This document shows, one piece after another, positions 22,854 through 32,045 of a stretch of 64,000 nt of DNA. The stretch is from an uncultured Pelagibacteraceae bacterium (GTDB lineage Bacteria; Pseudomonadota; Alphaproteobacteria; Pelagibacterales; Pelagibacteraceae). The DNA is taken from positions 1 to 64,000 of the forward strand of contig CABXSF010000004.1 of assembly GCA_902514805.1 (NCBI GenBank), read 5' to 3'. The position numbers and the translations under genes are program-made. Below the pieces are notes generated by a model. It saw only the letters and a list, made by a program, of their open reading frames with translations. It made no database searches and was not told where the DNA came from. Within the stretch, counting starts at the first letter, position 1. Each line of letters opens with the position of its first letter.

Positions 22854-24571
22854 TGAAGAAATTTAATAAAAAGAAATTACCAAGTAGACACACATCTCTA
22901 GGACCCGATAAGGCTCCACAAAGATCCTTTTATTATGCAATGGATTTAACGGAAAAAGATGTTGCAAAACCTTTTGTAGGTGTTGTTTCAACATGGAACG
23001 AGGCAGCTCCTTGTAATATTGCTTTAATGAGACAAGCGCAATCCGTTAAAAAAGGAGTTCATCAAGCAGGAGGCACACCAAGAGAATTTTGTACGATTAC
23101 GGTTACAGATGGAATAGCAATGGGTCATGAAGGGATGAAATCTTCGTTAATTTCGCGGGATGTAATAGCAGACTCAACTGAATTAACTGTTAGAGGACAT
23201 TGTTATGACGCTTTAGTTGGCGTTGCAGGATGTGATAAATCTTTACCAGGCTTAATGATGGCAATGGTAAGATTAAATGTACCAAGTGTCTTTATTTATG
23301 GTGGTTCAATATTGCCAGGTAGATTTAATGGAAAAGATGTAACAGTTGTTGATGTATTTGAAGGTGTAGGAAAGTTTTCTTCAGGAAAAATGTCAGCACA
23401 TGCATTGAGAAAACTAGAACTTAAGGCTTGCCCAAGTGCTGGAGCTTGTGGAGGACAATTTACAGCAAATACTATGGCATGTGTATCTGAAGCCATTGGA
23501 TTAGCATTACCGTATTCAGCTGGAACACCAGCGCCATACACACAAAGAGATTCTTATGCTTTAAAAAGTGGCAAGGCAGTAATGAATTTATTGGCAAAAA
23601 ACATTAGACCAAGAGACATTGTTACAAAAAAATCTTTAGAAAATGCTGCTACAATTGTTGCTGCAACAGGTGGTTCAACTAATGCTGCTTTACATTTACC
23701 TGCACTTGCAAATGAAGCAGGAATTAAATTTGATTTAATGGATGTTGCAAGAATATTTAAGAAAACACCTTATCTTGCAGACTTAAAACCTGGTGGAAAA
23801 TATGTTGCAAAAGATATGTGGAAAGCAGGTGGAGTTCCAATGCTTTTAAAAACTTTATTAGATGGTGGTTACATACACGGTGATTGTATGACAGTTACAG
23901 GTAAAACAATGAGACAAAATTTAAAAAACGTTAAGTTTAATAAAAATCAAAAAGTTATGAGAACACATAACCAACCACTGTCTCCTGATGGAGGTGTTGT
24001 TGGTTTAAAAGGAAATTTAGCACCCGATGGAGCAATTGTAAAAGTTGCTGGGTTAAAAAAATTACAATTCACAGGTAAAGCAAGATGCTTTGATACAGAA
24101 GAAGCTGCTTATAAAGCTGTAAAAAATAAAAAATATAAAGACGGTGACATTATAATTATAAGATATGAGGGGCCTAAAGGTGGTCCAGGTATGAGAGAAA
24201 TGCTTCAAACAACTGGAGCAATTTACGGACAAGGTAAAGGTGAAAAAGTTGCACTTATAACTGATGGAAGATTTTCAGGTGCAACGAGAGGATTTTGTAT
24301 AGGTCATGTAGGACCTGAAGCATCAGTTGGAGGACCAATAGCTTTACTTAAGAATGGAGATATCATAGATTTAGATGCTAAGAAGGGTACAATTAATGTT
24401 CGTTTATCTAGAAAAGAATTAGCGAAAAGAAGAAAGAAATGGAAACCAAAGAAAATTAATTTTGGTAATGGAACACTTTGGAAGTATGCACAAACAGTTG
24501 GTCCAGCTTATCTAGGTGCACCTACGCACCCTGGAGCAAAAGAAGAGGTTAGAACATACGCTGATATTTAA
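22853..24571 (+). CDS. ilvD: Dihydroxy-acid dehydratase
   Basis: [55 protein letters not shown]. Confidence 0.98.
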   Translation: MKKFNKKKLPSRHTSLGPDKAPQRSFYYAMDLTEKDVAKPFVGVVSTWNEAAPCNIALMRQAQSVKKGVHQAGGTPREFCTITVTDGIAMGHEGMKSSLISRDVIADSTELTVRGHCYDALVGVAGCDKSLPGLMMAMVRLNVPSVFIYGGSILPGRFNGKDVTVVDVFEGVGKFSSGKMSAHALRKLELKACPSAGACGGQFTANTMACVSEAIGLALPYSAGTPAPYTQRDSYALKSGKAVMNLLAKNIRPRDIVTKKSLENAATIVAATGGSTNAALHLPALANEAGIKFDLMDVARIFKKTPYLADLKPGGKYVAKDMWKAGGVPMLLKTLLDGGYIHGDCMTVTGKTMRQNLKNVKFNKNQKVMRTHNQPLSPDGGVVGLKGNLAPDGAIVKVAGLKKLQFTGKARCFDTEEAAYKAVKNKKYKDGDIIIIRYEGPKGGPGMREMLQTTGAIYGQGKGEKVALITDGRFSGATRGFCIGHVGPEASVGGPIALLKNGDIIDLDAKKGTINVRLSRKELAKRRKKWKPKKINFGNGTLWKYAQTVGPAYLGAPTHPGAKEEVRTYADI

Positions 24572-25776
24572 TGAAAATTAGACCAGTTATTCTATGCGGA
24601 GGAGCGGGTACTAGACTGTGGCCTAAAAAATCTAAACATCAAGCAAAACAGTTCATAGATTTTGGCGGTTGGACTTTAATTAACAAAACTTTTGAAAGAG
24701 TTAAAAGTAAAGTTTTTGACTATCCAATTATTAGCACTAATTCAAAATATCTTAGGGATGTAAAAAAGGCCTTAAAAAAAAGTAAAATTAAGAAATATAA
24801 GATTATTTTAGAACCAGCGAAAAAGAATACTGCTCCAGCAATTTTAGCATCAGCACTGATTAAAGATGTGCCGTATAATCAGCCTTTAATGTATTTTGCT
24901 GCAGATCATTTAATTGAAAAGCCAAACAAACTAATCACAGCTATTAATAAAAATAAGTCAAATTTAGACGAAAAAAATATATTTATTTTTGGAATAAAAC
25001 CCACAAGCCCTTCTAGTGAGTATGGATATTTCATTACCATGAAAAAAAAGAACATTAATAAAGTCACTAGATTTATTGAAAAACCAAAAGTATCGAAGGC
25101 AAAACAAGTAATTAAACAAAAGGGATATTGGAATTCTGGGATGTTTTTTTTGAGAAAAGACTCAATTATTAATAATTTTAAGAAATATCAGCCTAATATT
25201 TTTCGAAACTGTAACAAAGCTGTAATAAAAGCTAAATATAAAAGCAATGTGTATTATTTAAACAAACAAGCATTTTCTAAAGCTACAGCAAAATCTTTTG
25301 ACTATGCGATACTAGAGAAAACTAAAAATATCAATGCGATCAAGCTTGATATTCCATGGTCGGATTTAGGTAGTTGGAAAGAAATCTGTAAAATGTATGG
25401 AAAGAACAAAAATAAATACTTTAAAAAGAAAAATGTATTTTATAGACCATGGGGTAGGTATACAAACTTATTTAGTGGTAAAGAATTCTTAATTAAAGAA
25501 TTGTATGTAAAACCAAAAGGTATTTTAAGTCTTCAAAAACATTATCATAGATCTGAACATTGGGTTGTAACACAAGGAAAACCCAAAATTACTTTAAACA
25601 AACAATATTTTATTAAAAAACCAGGTGAAACAATTTTTATACCTTTAGGAGCCATACATAGAATAGCCAATCCTTATAATGAACCAGTAAAGATTATCGA
25701 GGCACAAATTGGGTCGATACTAAAAGAAACTGATATTGTAAGATTTGAAGATGTTTATGGAAGAGTTAAGAATTAA
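24571..25776 (+). CDS. Mannose-1-phosphate guanylyltransferase (possibly bifunctional with phosphomannose isomerase)
   Basis: ILCGGAGTRLWP, FIEKP, C-terminal cupin RPWGRYTNL...HYHRSEHWVVTQG. Confidence 0.92.
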   Translation: MKIRPVILCGGAGTRLWPKKSKHQAKQFIDFGGWTLINKTFERVKSKVFDYPIISTNSKYLRDVKKALKKSKIKKYKIILEPAKKNTAPAILASALIKDVPYNQPLMYFAADHLIEKPNKLITAINKNKSNLDEKNIFIFGIKPTSPSSEYGYFITMKKKNINKVTRFIEKPKVSKAKQVIKQKGYWNSGMFFLRKDSIINNFKKYQPNIFRNCNKAVIKAKYKSNVYYLNKQAFSKATAKSFDYAILEKTKNINAIKLDIPWSDLGSWKEICKMYGKNKNKYFKKKNVFYRPWGRYTNLFSGKEFLIKELYVKPKGILSLQKHYHRSEHWVVTQGKPKITLNKQYFIKKPGETIFIPLGAIHRIANPYNEPVKIIEAQIGSILKETDIVRFEDVYGRVKN

Positions 25777-26366
25777 TCTAAGAGAGACTCAACGTAATCC
25801 CAATTAATTAATTTTTCAACAAAGTTATTCAAGTACTCTGGTCTTCTATTTCTATAATCAACATAATATGAGTGCTCCCAAACATCACAACCTAATATTG
25901 GTTTCATATTTTCAATTAACGGATTTGCAGCATTCGCAGTTTTAGTAACAACTAATTTTCCATTACTAATTGATAACCAACACCACCCAGAACCAAATTG
26001 TGTAGTACCAGCTTGAATAAAATCTTTTTTGAATTGATCAACGCTTCCTAAATCACTAATAATTCTTTTTTCTAACTTAGATGGTATTTTTCCACCACCC
26101 TTTGGTTTCATACACTTCCAAAATAAATTATGATTCCAATGTTGACTTGCGTTATTAAAAATACCAGCTTTTGATTTATCTTTAGAACTTTCCATAATTA
26201 TATCCTCTAAAGATTTATTAGCCATATCTGTATCCTTAATAAAATTGTTTAGATTTGTTATATATGTCTGGTGGTGTTTCCCATGATGTAAATCAAGAGT
26301 TTCTTCAGACATTATTGGTGATAATGCGTTATTTTTGTAATCTAATTTAGGTAATTCAAAAGACAT
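25773..26366 (-). CDS. Superoxide dismutase (Fe/Mn type)
   Basis: FELPKLDYKNNALSPIMSEETLDLHHGKHHQTYI, DVWEHSYYVDYRNRRPEY; ATG at 26366 preferred over the TTG at 26402. Confidence 0.96.
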   Translation of the reverse strand: MSFELPKLDYKNNALSPIMSEETLDLHHGKHHQTYITNLNNFIKDTDMANKSLEDIIMESSKDKSKAGIFNNASQHWNHNLFWKCMKPKGGGKIPSKLEKRIISDLGSVDQFKKDFIQAGTTQFGSGWCWLSISNGKLVVTKTANAANPLIENMKPILGCDVWEHSYYVDYRNRRPEYLNNFVEKLINWDYVESLLD

Positions 26367-26406
26367 AAATTTATTTAAAGTATTTATAACAACAAAAGTC
26401 AAATTA

Positions 26407-26442
26407 AAAATTGTCCGGCCGTGTATAACTCATACACGACCG
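26407..26442 (-). terminator. Probable terminator downstream of the 26454-27422 CDS
   Basis: CGGTCGTGTAT-GAGTT-ATACACGGCCG hairpin (one mismatch) followed on the minus strand by ATTTTTAA. Confidence 0.55.
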
Positions 26443-26453
26443 AATTAATAGTT

Positions 26454-27422
26454 TTAAAACCAATTATTTGGAATTATCACGTAATGAATTGCAAGAACTA
26501 TACCTACTGAAACGGTTAGGCCAAATACCATTTTAAGAAAATCTTTTCCAATTAATGGAAAGACATATCCTAATTTATAGTCCCTATTCATTGTAGCGAT
26601 TGCAAGCTCTCGACCACACAATAAACCAACGAATACCCATGTTGTCGACATTGGAAGGTCATTAAGTTCTTTAAAATAAAATAAGACTGCAGCATATATA
26701 ACGTTAATTATTGTTGCTGACCGAGCGTATCTAGTACCAGTTTTTTCTAAAACTACTGTTTGAATACGTCCTCCTTGAATATAAAAGATGTAAAATAACA
26801 ATATCGTGAAATAAGCCATCACAATAATTAATAACTCAATACTTAATTGTCTTGGCAAATACACAGCTATATTAGCTACATCATGTGATAACCAGACCCA
26901 CCATAACCAGCCTGATGTTACCCATACAGAATTTCTCCAAAAAGAAATCCAAAAATCACCTTTTACTTCGTCAAATTTTTCGTTAATAAATTTGGAAACC
27001 ACTATCCAACAAACATAAGCAACCATTGCAGCTAATCCATAACCCACAACACTTTTCATGAGCATTTTCTCCAAAACTACTGTCGAAGCAAAAGCTGAAA
27101 GCACTAAAAAAGTTGTTGATACCGGAATACCTACTCTTGTAAGAACTAAAAGTATTGCTGGTGCAACAGCATGATACCATTGAATTTCCTGATAAGGAAT
27201 TCGAGTCAGCCTTCCGTACGATATGTCTCCATTGTAGCTATACCAACCCCATGCTAAAGCAAGTATCATTACAAAAGATGCTGCAGAAGCTAAAACATAC
27301 CATTTAAACCATTTCTGTTTAGATGCTATGAAAGTTCCTAATGTTTGAATTGAGTCGTTTCCTATTACACTATATCCAGCAAAGCCAAAGCCAATTACTG
27401 TATAAATCAAAGTCATTTCCAT
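26454..27422 (-). CDS. PiT/SLC20-fold permease with divergent signature motifs
   Basis: GYSVIGNDSIQTLGTFIAS and WLSHDVANIAVYLP resemble the two PiT signature repeats; GIPVSTTFLVLSAF and LPMSTTWVFVGLLCGRE resemble P(V/I)STTH-x3-G motifs; about 8 TMs. Confidence 0.7.
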   Translation of the reverse strand: MEMTLIYTVIGFGFAGYSVIGNDSIQTLGTFIASKQKWFKWYVLASAASFVMILALAWGWYSYNGDISYGRLTRIPYQEIQWYHAVAPAILLVLTRVGIPVSTTFLVLSAFASTVVLEKMLMKSVVGYGLAAMVAYVCWIVVSKFINEKFDEVKGDFWISFWRNSVWVTSGWLWWVWLSHDVANIAVYLPRQLSIELLIIVMAYFTILLFYIFYIQGGRIQTVVLEKTGTRYARSATIINVIYAAVLFYFKELNDLPMSTTWVFVGLLCGRELAIATMNRDYKLGYVFPLIGKDFLKMVFGLTVSVGIVLAIHYVIIPNNWF

Positions 27423-27585
27423 TTTTTTCTCCCTTTATATTATTGTTTTCGGTTCCATCGATTCATGACTTGAGTATTGTTTAAACTATGAAATTTTTTT
27501 TACTACAGTGAAAATTTATTTGTTTGAGAATCAATACGGGGATTGGTCTTTCATAGACTATATATAATAGATGTCTAGAAAATCT

Positions 27586-27807
27586 TTAAAATACAACTGA
27601 ATAAATGCCAACTAAAAATAGTGGTATTTGTAAGCCGAAATTTGTCATTATAGCTTTGTCTTTCGATAAAAATCCAGCAACTGTCCAGCCTACAACTCCT
27701 AATCCATGAAAATATATATTAAGTGGATATATATTTAGATTAGTTAAAAGAATGCCAACTAAAACTAGAAATGTGCTTATCCATTTAAGGTATTTTTTTA
27801 CAAACAT
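27586..27807 (-). CDS. Small (73 aa) integral membrane protein of unknown function
   Basis: Start at ATG 27807 has strong SD (AAGGAGGAAAAT-ATG on minus strand); 2-3 predicted TM helices. Confidence 0.75.
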   Translation of the reverse strand: MFVKKYLKWISTFLVLVGILLTNLNIYPLNIYFHGLGVVGWTVAGFLSKDKAIMTNFGLQIPLFLVGIYSVVF

Positions 27808-27857
27808 ATTTTCCTCCTTAATTTGCAATATATAGATTTTTGATTATTTCTTAATAT

Positions 27858-28250
27858 TTACTTACACTTTTTGCACAGACCAAAAAATTCAAGATTATAT
27901 TTTTTGTATTTCATACCGATTTTATCTGCAAAACTACTTAAGTATTTTGATATTTTTGAATTATCAATTTCTGTTACTTCCTCACAGCTTTCGCAGATTG
28001 AAAATGCTGCAGCTTTTGAAACTTTACAATTTGAATTTTGACAGGCAACGAAAGCATTTTTGCTTTCAATTTTATGTATTTTTCCCATATCCACTAATTT
28101 ATCTAAAGCTCTGTAGACCTGAGGAGGGGCGTTAATACCTTTCTTCTTAACATTCGATAATATTGAATATGCTTTTAATGGTTCTGTAGATTTTTCAATA
28201 ATATCTAAAACAATTTTTTGGTTTTTTGTTAAGTTTTGCTGTCTTTGCAT
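27858..28250 (-). CDS. zur: Fur-family regulator, probable Zur
   Basis: Fur-type wHTH (APPQVYRALDKLVDMGKIHKIESKNAFVAC), CESC and CKKCK zinc-site cysteines; next to znuBC. Confidence 0.88.
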   Translation of the reverse strand: MQRQQNLTKNQKIVLDIIEKSTEPLKAYSILSNVKKKGINAPPQVYRALDKLVDMGKIHKIESKNAFVACQNSNCKVSKAAAFSICESCEEVTEIDNSKISKYLSSFADKIGMKYKKYNLEFFGLCKKCK

Positions 28251-28272
28251 AATTTATTTTATCATTTACCCA

Positions 28273-29076
28273 TTAGTTTTTCAATTTGATTGATTGTTTT
28301 ATTTTAAGTAGAGAAAGTATAAATAGAAATAAAGAAGCAGCAATTATAGATGGACCTGAAGCTGTATTGAATTCTAAAGATGTAAACAGTCCTATAATAA
28401 CAGAAAGCAAGCCACCAATTACTGAAAAAAGAACCATTTGTTGTGGACTATTTGAAATATTTCTTGCCATTGCTGCTGGTATGATAAGCATTCCAGTTAT
28501 TAATAATAATCCTACCATTTTGATTGAAATAGCAATTATTGCGGCCATTAAAATTGTAAATATTGCTTTAGCTTTATCTGGATCTAATCCTTCAGCTTCA
28601 GCTAGTTCATAGTTTACAGTAGATGCAAATAAAGATTTCCAAATAAATTTAAGAACTAATAATATTATAGCTCCACCTATCCATATAATAATTATATCAT
28701 TCACATTAACCGCTAGAATATCTCCAAATAAAAGTCCCATTACATCAAATCTAATGAAAGATAAAAAACCAATTACAACAAGTCCAACAGCTAATGACGA
28801 ATGCGCCAAAAGACCCAGTAAAGCATCACCCGGCAGATTAGTCCTTTTTTGAAGGTTAATTAAAATTAGAGCTATTAAAGCTGAGATTATAAAGACGGAT
28901 AATGCAATGTTAAACTCTAAAGAGTAAGCAAGTGTTACACCAAGTAAAGCAGAATGAGCTAATGTATCACCAAAATAGGATAATCTCCTCCATACTACAA
29001 AACATCCCAAAGGACCGGTTACCAAAGCAACTCCAATTCCAGCAAATAAAGCTCTTATAAAAAAATCATCTAGCAT
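28273..29076 (-). CDS. znuB: Zinc ABC transporter permease ZnuB
   Basis: GPLGCFVVWRRLSYFGDTLAHSALLG, ABC-3 family permease pattern. Confidence 0.95.
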   Translation of the reverse strand: MLDDFFIRALFAGIGVALVTGPLGCFVVWRRLSYFGDTLAHSALLGVTLAYSLEFNIALSVFIISALIALILINLQKRTNLPGDALLGLLAHSSLAVGLVVIGFLSFIRFDVMGLLFGDILAVNVNDIIIIWIGGAIILLVLKFIWKSLFASTVNYELAEAEGLDPDKAKAIFTILMAAIIAISIKMVGLLLITGMLIIPAAMARNISNSPQQMVLFSVIGGLLSVIIGLFTSLEFNTASGPSIIAASLFLFILSLLKIKQSIKLKN

Positions 29077-29823
29077 TTAATTCTTTTTAATCTTTCCTTC
29101 ACTGGTGTGAATGTGATCGTGTTTATGTTCATAAATAGATAGTGTCTGCGATGCCTGCTCACCGAACAAAGCTTTGTACTCTCTGTTTTTTGCAACATCA
29201 ATTGGAGATCCAGAACAACAAACATGACCATTTAAACAAACAACATGATCGGTAGCACTCATTACAGTATGTAGATCGTGCGAGATTAATAAGATACCGC
29301 AGTTTAAATCTTCTGAAATTTTTTTGATTAATTCGTATAAAGCAATCTCGCCAGTGAAATCAACTCCTTGTACGGGTTCATCTAGGACTAATAACTCAGG
29401 TTTTTTTGATATTGCTCTTGCAAGTAAGACTCTTTGAAATTCACCTCCAGATAAATCTCCTAAATTTTTATCTTTCAAATGGATTACTCCTGTTAACGAC
29501 AATGCTTCACTAATAGTCCTATCATCAAGGTTATCTGTTAGTATCATAAAGTCTTTAACTCTTAGAGGTAACGTCCAATCTATTGAAATCTTTTGTGGAA
29601 CGTATCCAATCTTATTTGTGTATTTTTCAACTTCACCATCAATTTTTTTATAAATTCCCAAAGCAATCTTTGCGGTAGTACTTTTACCAGATCCATTTGG
29701 TCCAATTAGAGTTACAATTTTACCTTTTTCAACTTGTAAGGATACTCCCTGAACTAACCATTTATCGTTTAAGCGAAAACCTGCACTTTTTAATTTTACT
29801 AAAATTTTATTTTCTAAACCCAT
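29077..29823 (-). CDS. znuC: Zinc ABC transporter ATP-binding protein ZnuC
   Basis: GPNGSGKSTTAKI, LSGGEFQRVLLAR, LVLDEPVQGVD; upstream of znuB. Confidence 0.95.
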   Translation of the reverse strand: MGLENKILVKLKSAGFRLNDKWLVQGVSLQVEKGKIVTLIGPNGSGKSTTAKIALGIYKKIDGEVEKYTNKIGYVPQKISIDWTLPLRVKDFMILTDNLDDRTISEALSLTGVIHLKDKNLGDLSGGEFQRVLLARAISKKPELLVLDEPVQGVDFTGEIALYELIKKISEDLNCGILLISHDLHTVMSATDHVVCLNGHVCCSGSPIDVAKNREYKALFGEQASQTLSIYEHKHDHIHTSEGKIKKN

Positions 29824-29843
29824 TTTATCTCTTGACTCTGTAA

Positions 29844-29876
29844 TGTTATATTATTACATAGTGTTATATTATAACA
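29844..29876. promoter_or_regulatory. Tandem putative Zur boxes in the znuA/znuC divergent intergenic region
   Basis: 29844-29858 TGTTATATTATTACA (14/15) and 29862-29876 TGTTATATTATAACA (perfect 7-1-7 inverted repeat). Confidence 0.82.
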
Positions 29877-29887
29877 ACACAAAAATT

Positions 29888-30901
29888 ATGCAAAAATTTA
29901 AAAAACTACCTTTAATTATTACATTATCATTTTTAACTTTATTTTCTCAAGCATACGCTGAAATCAAAGTTGTAGCATCAATAAAACCCATCCATTCACT
30001 TGCAAGCTACTTAATGGATGGAGTAAAAAAACCTGACTTAATTGTTGATGGTTACGCATCACCCCACGGTTTTGCTATGAAGCCATCTCATGCAAAAATG
30101 CTTCAGGAAGCAGATCTTATATTTTGGGTAGGTGAGGATATTGAAAGTTTTTTAGTTAAACCTCTTGGTTCGATTGCAAAAAAAGCTGAAAAAATTGAAT
30201 TAATGGAAATCAGAGGAATAAATAAATTAAAATTTAGAGAAAGAAATATTTTTGAAGGTCATGATGATCATGGACACAAAGAAGACGATCATGATGATCA
30301 TGCTAAAAAAGAAGACGGTCATGACGATCACGATCATGACAAAGATGAACATAAAGAAGACGGACATGACGATCACAGTCATGAAGGTCATGCACATGGT
30401 GAGTTTGATCCACACATATGGTTAGATCCTTTAAACGCTAAAAAAATCTTAAAAGAAATGGCAAAACATTTAATAGAAAATGACCAAGCAAATGAGTCGA
30501 TTTATAAAGAGAATTTGAAAAAGGCGAACAAAGATTTAGACAAATTAGTAAAACAAGTTAAGTCTGAATTAAATAAAGATTTTAAATCTATAGTTTTTCA
30601 TGACGCTTACCAGTATTTTGAAAAAAGATTTAAAGTAAATGTTTTAGGAGCATTTACAGTAAACACAGATGTTCTACCTGGAGCAGAACAATTATCTGAA
30701 ATAAGAGAAATAATTGAGCACGAAAAAGTTACATGTGTATTTTCAGAACCACAATTCAACCCAGATATTATTAATGCAGTTGCAAAAGATACAAATATTA
30801 AAACAGGGGTATTAGATCCTTTGGGCGCTACTTTAAATCCAGGTAAAAGTTTATATTTTGATTTAATCAGCAACATGGCTAAATCTTTTAAAGGCTGCTA
30901 A
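29888..30901 (+). CDS. znuA: Zinc ABC transporter substrate-binding protein ZnuA
   Basis: Signal peptide from MQKFKKLPLII, PIHSL, His/Asp-rich loop, HGEFDPHIWLDPLNAK, FHDAYQYFEKRF, FSEPQF; ATG 29888 preferred over 29843. Confidence 0.95.
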   Translation: MQKFKKLPLIITLSFLTLFSQAYAEIKVVASIKPIHSLASYLMDGVKKPDLIVDGYASPHGFAMKPSHAKMLQEADLIFWVGEDIESFLVKPLGSIAKKAEKIELMEIRGINKLKFRERNIFEGHDDHGHKEDDHDDHAKKEDGHDDHDHDKDEHKEDGHDDHSHEGHAHGEFDPHIWLDPLNAKKILKEMAKHLIENDQANESIYKENLKKANKDLDKLVKQVKSELNKDFKSIVFHDAYQYFEKRFKVNVLGAFTVNTDVLPGAEQLSEIREIIEHEKVTCVFSEPQFNPDIINAVAKDTNIKTGVLDPLGATLNPGKSLYFDLISNMAKSFKGC

Positions 30902-31678
30902 TTAATTTAATTCAATTTCAATTGGAGTATGATCAGAGGGTTTCTCTCTTCCTCTAGGGTCTTTATTAATATTAATTTTTTTAACATTATCTATAATTGA
31001 ACTTGAAACCAAAAAATGATCAATTCTCATACCATTATTTTTTTGCCAAGCTCCTCTCATATAATCCCAAAATGTATATCCCTCTTTTGTTTCATTAAAA
31101 TGTCTGTAAACATCACTGAAACCTAAGCTCAACATCTCTCTAAATTTTTTTCTTATTTCTAGTCTATACAAAGCATCATCCTCAAAACTCTTTGGATTAT
31201 AAACGTCCTCTGCTGCAGGGATTACATTGAAATCTCCCGCTAAGATTATATTTTTGTTTGTCTTTGATAAAGATTTTAACTTTTTAATTAAATCATCTAA
31301 CCAATTTTTTTTATATTCATATTTAGGTGTATCAACTGGATTTCCATTAGGCGTATATATATTGATTAATTGTATCTTTTTTTTCTTATGTTCAACCTCA
31401 GCAGATATAATTCTAGATTGTTTTAGTTTATCTTTAATTATATCAGTTTTGATGTTATCTAATTTTTTCTTGGAAATTATAGCAACGCCATTGTAGCTTT
31501 TTTGACCATGGACATGGCTTTCGTAATCAAGAGAGGAAAATACATCAAAAGGAAAATTTACTTCTTCAGTCTTAATTTCTTGCATTAATAGTATATCTGG
31601 TTTGTATTTTACCAAATAACTTTTTATATTATCAATTCTGGCTCTTACCGAATTAACATTCCAGGAGGAAATTAACAT
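30902..31678 (-). CDS. xthA: Exodeoxyribonuclease III
   Basis: SWNVNSVRARI, LLMQEIKTE, AGDFNVIP, RIDHFLVS, SDHTPIEIEL; ATG at 31678. Confidence 0.95.
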   Translation of the reverse strand: MLISSWNVNSVRARIDNIKSYLVKYKPDILLMQEIKTEEVNFPFDVFSSLDYESHVHGQKSYNGVAIISKKKLDNIKTDIIKDKLKQSRIISAEVEHKKKKIQLINIYTPNGNPVDTPKYEYKKNWLDDLIKKLKSLSKTNKNIILAGDFNVIPAAEDVYNPKSFEDDALYRLEIRKKFREMLSLGFSDVYRHFNETKEGYTFWDYMRGAWQKNNGMRIDHFLVSSSIIDNVKKININKDPRGREKPSDHTPIEIELN

Positions 31679-31995
31679 TAAAGAGAAAAAGACACGCCAC
31701 AACCACAAGATGACTTGCTTTGTGGGTTGTTAATCTTAAATTGTTGACCAATAAGTTCTTTAGAAAAATCAACTTCCGACCCTTGCAACATGTCAGCTGA
31801 AGTTTTGTCGATTAAAATATTGTTAAAAACTAAATCATCTTCATTCTTAACCTTATCGAATGAAAAATCGTATTGAAAACCCGAACAACCACCACCTTTA
31901 ATTGCGATTCTAAAAAAAGAACCCTTTTCCTTTTTATCAAGGAGATAATTGATTTGTTTTATAGCATTATCTGTAAATATAATTTCTTTATTCAT
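31678..31995 (-). CDS. A-type iron-sulfur carrier (IscA/ErpA family)
   Basis: RIAIKGGGCSGFQYDFSFD and C-terminal SSCGCGVSF. Confidence 0.93.
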   Translation of the reverse strand: MNKEIIFTDNAIKQINYLLDKKEKGSFFRIAIKGGGCSGFQYDFSFDKVKNEDDLVFNNILIDKTSADMLQGSEVDFSKELIGQQFKINNPQSKSSCGCGVSFSL

Positions 31996-32045
31996 AATAA
32001 AACTGAGCTATTACTAATATAATAATATATTTTCTTTTTTAAAGT

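Noticed and set aside
24571-25776. manC-like gene as start of a surface-polysaccharide island
   Set aside because: Single gene in a housekeeping operon (valS-ilvD) with no glycosyltransferases nearby in this window.
30227-30415. 62-aa Met/Val/Phe-rich antisense ORF in znuA
   Set aside because: Artefact of the reverse complement of the His/Asp repeat (CATGAT -> ATCATG); not a real membrane protein.
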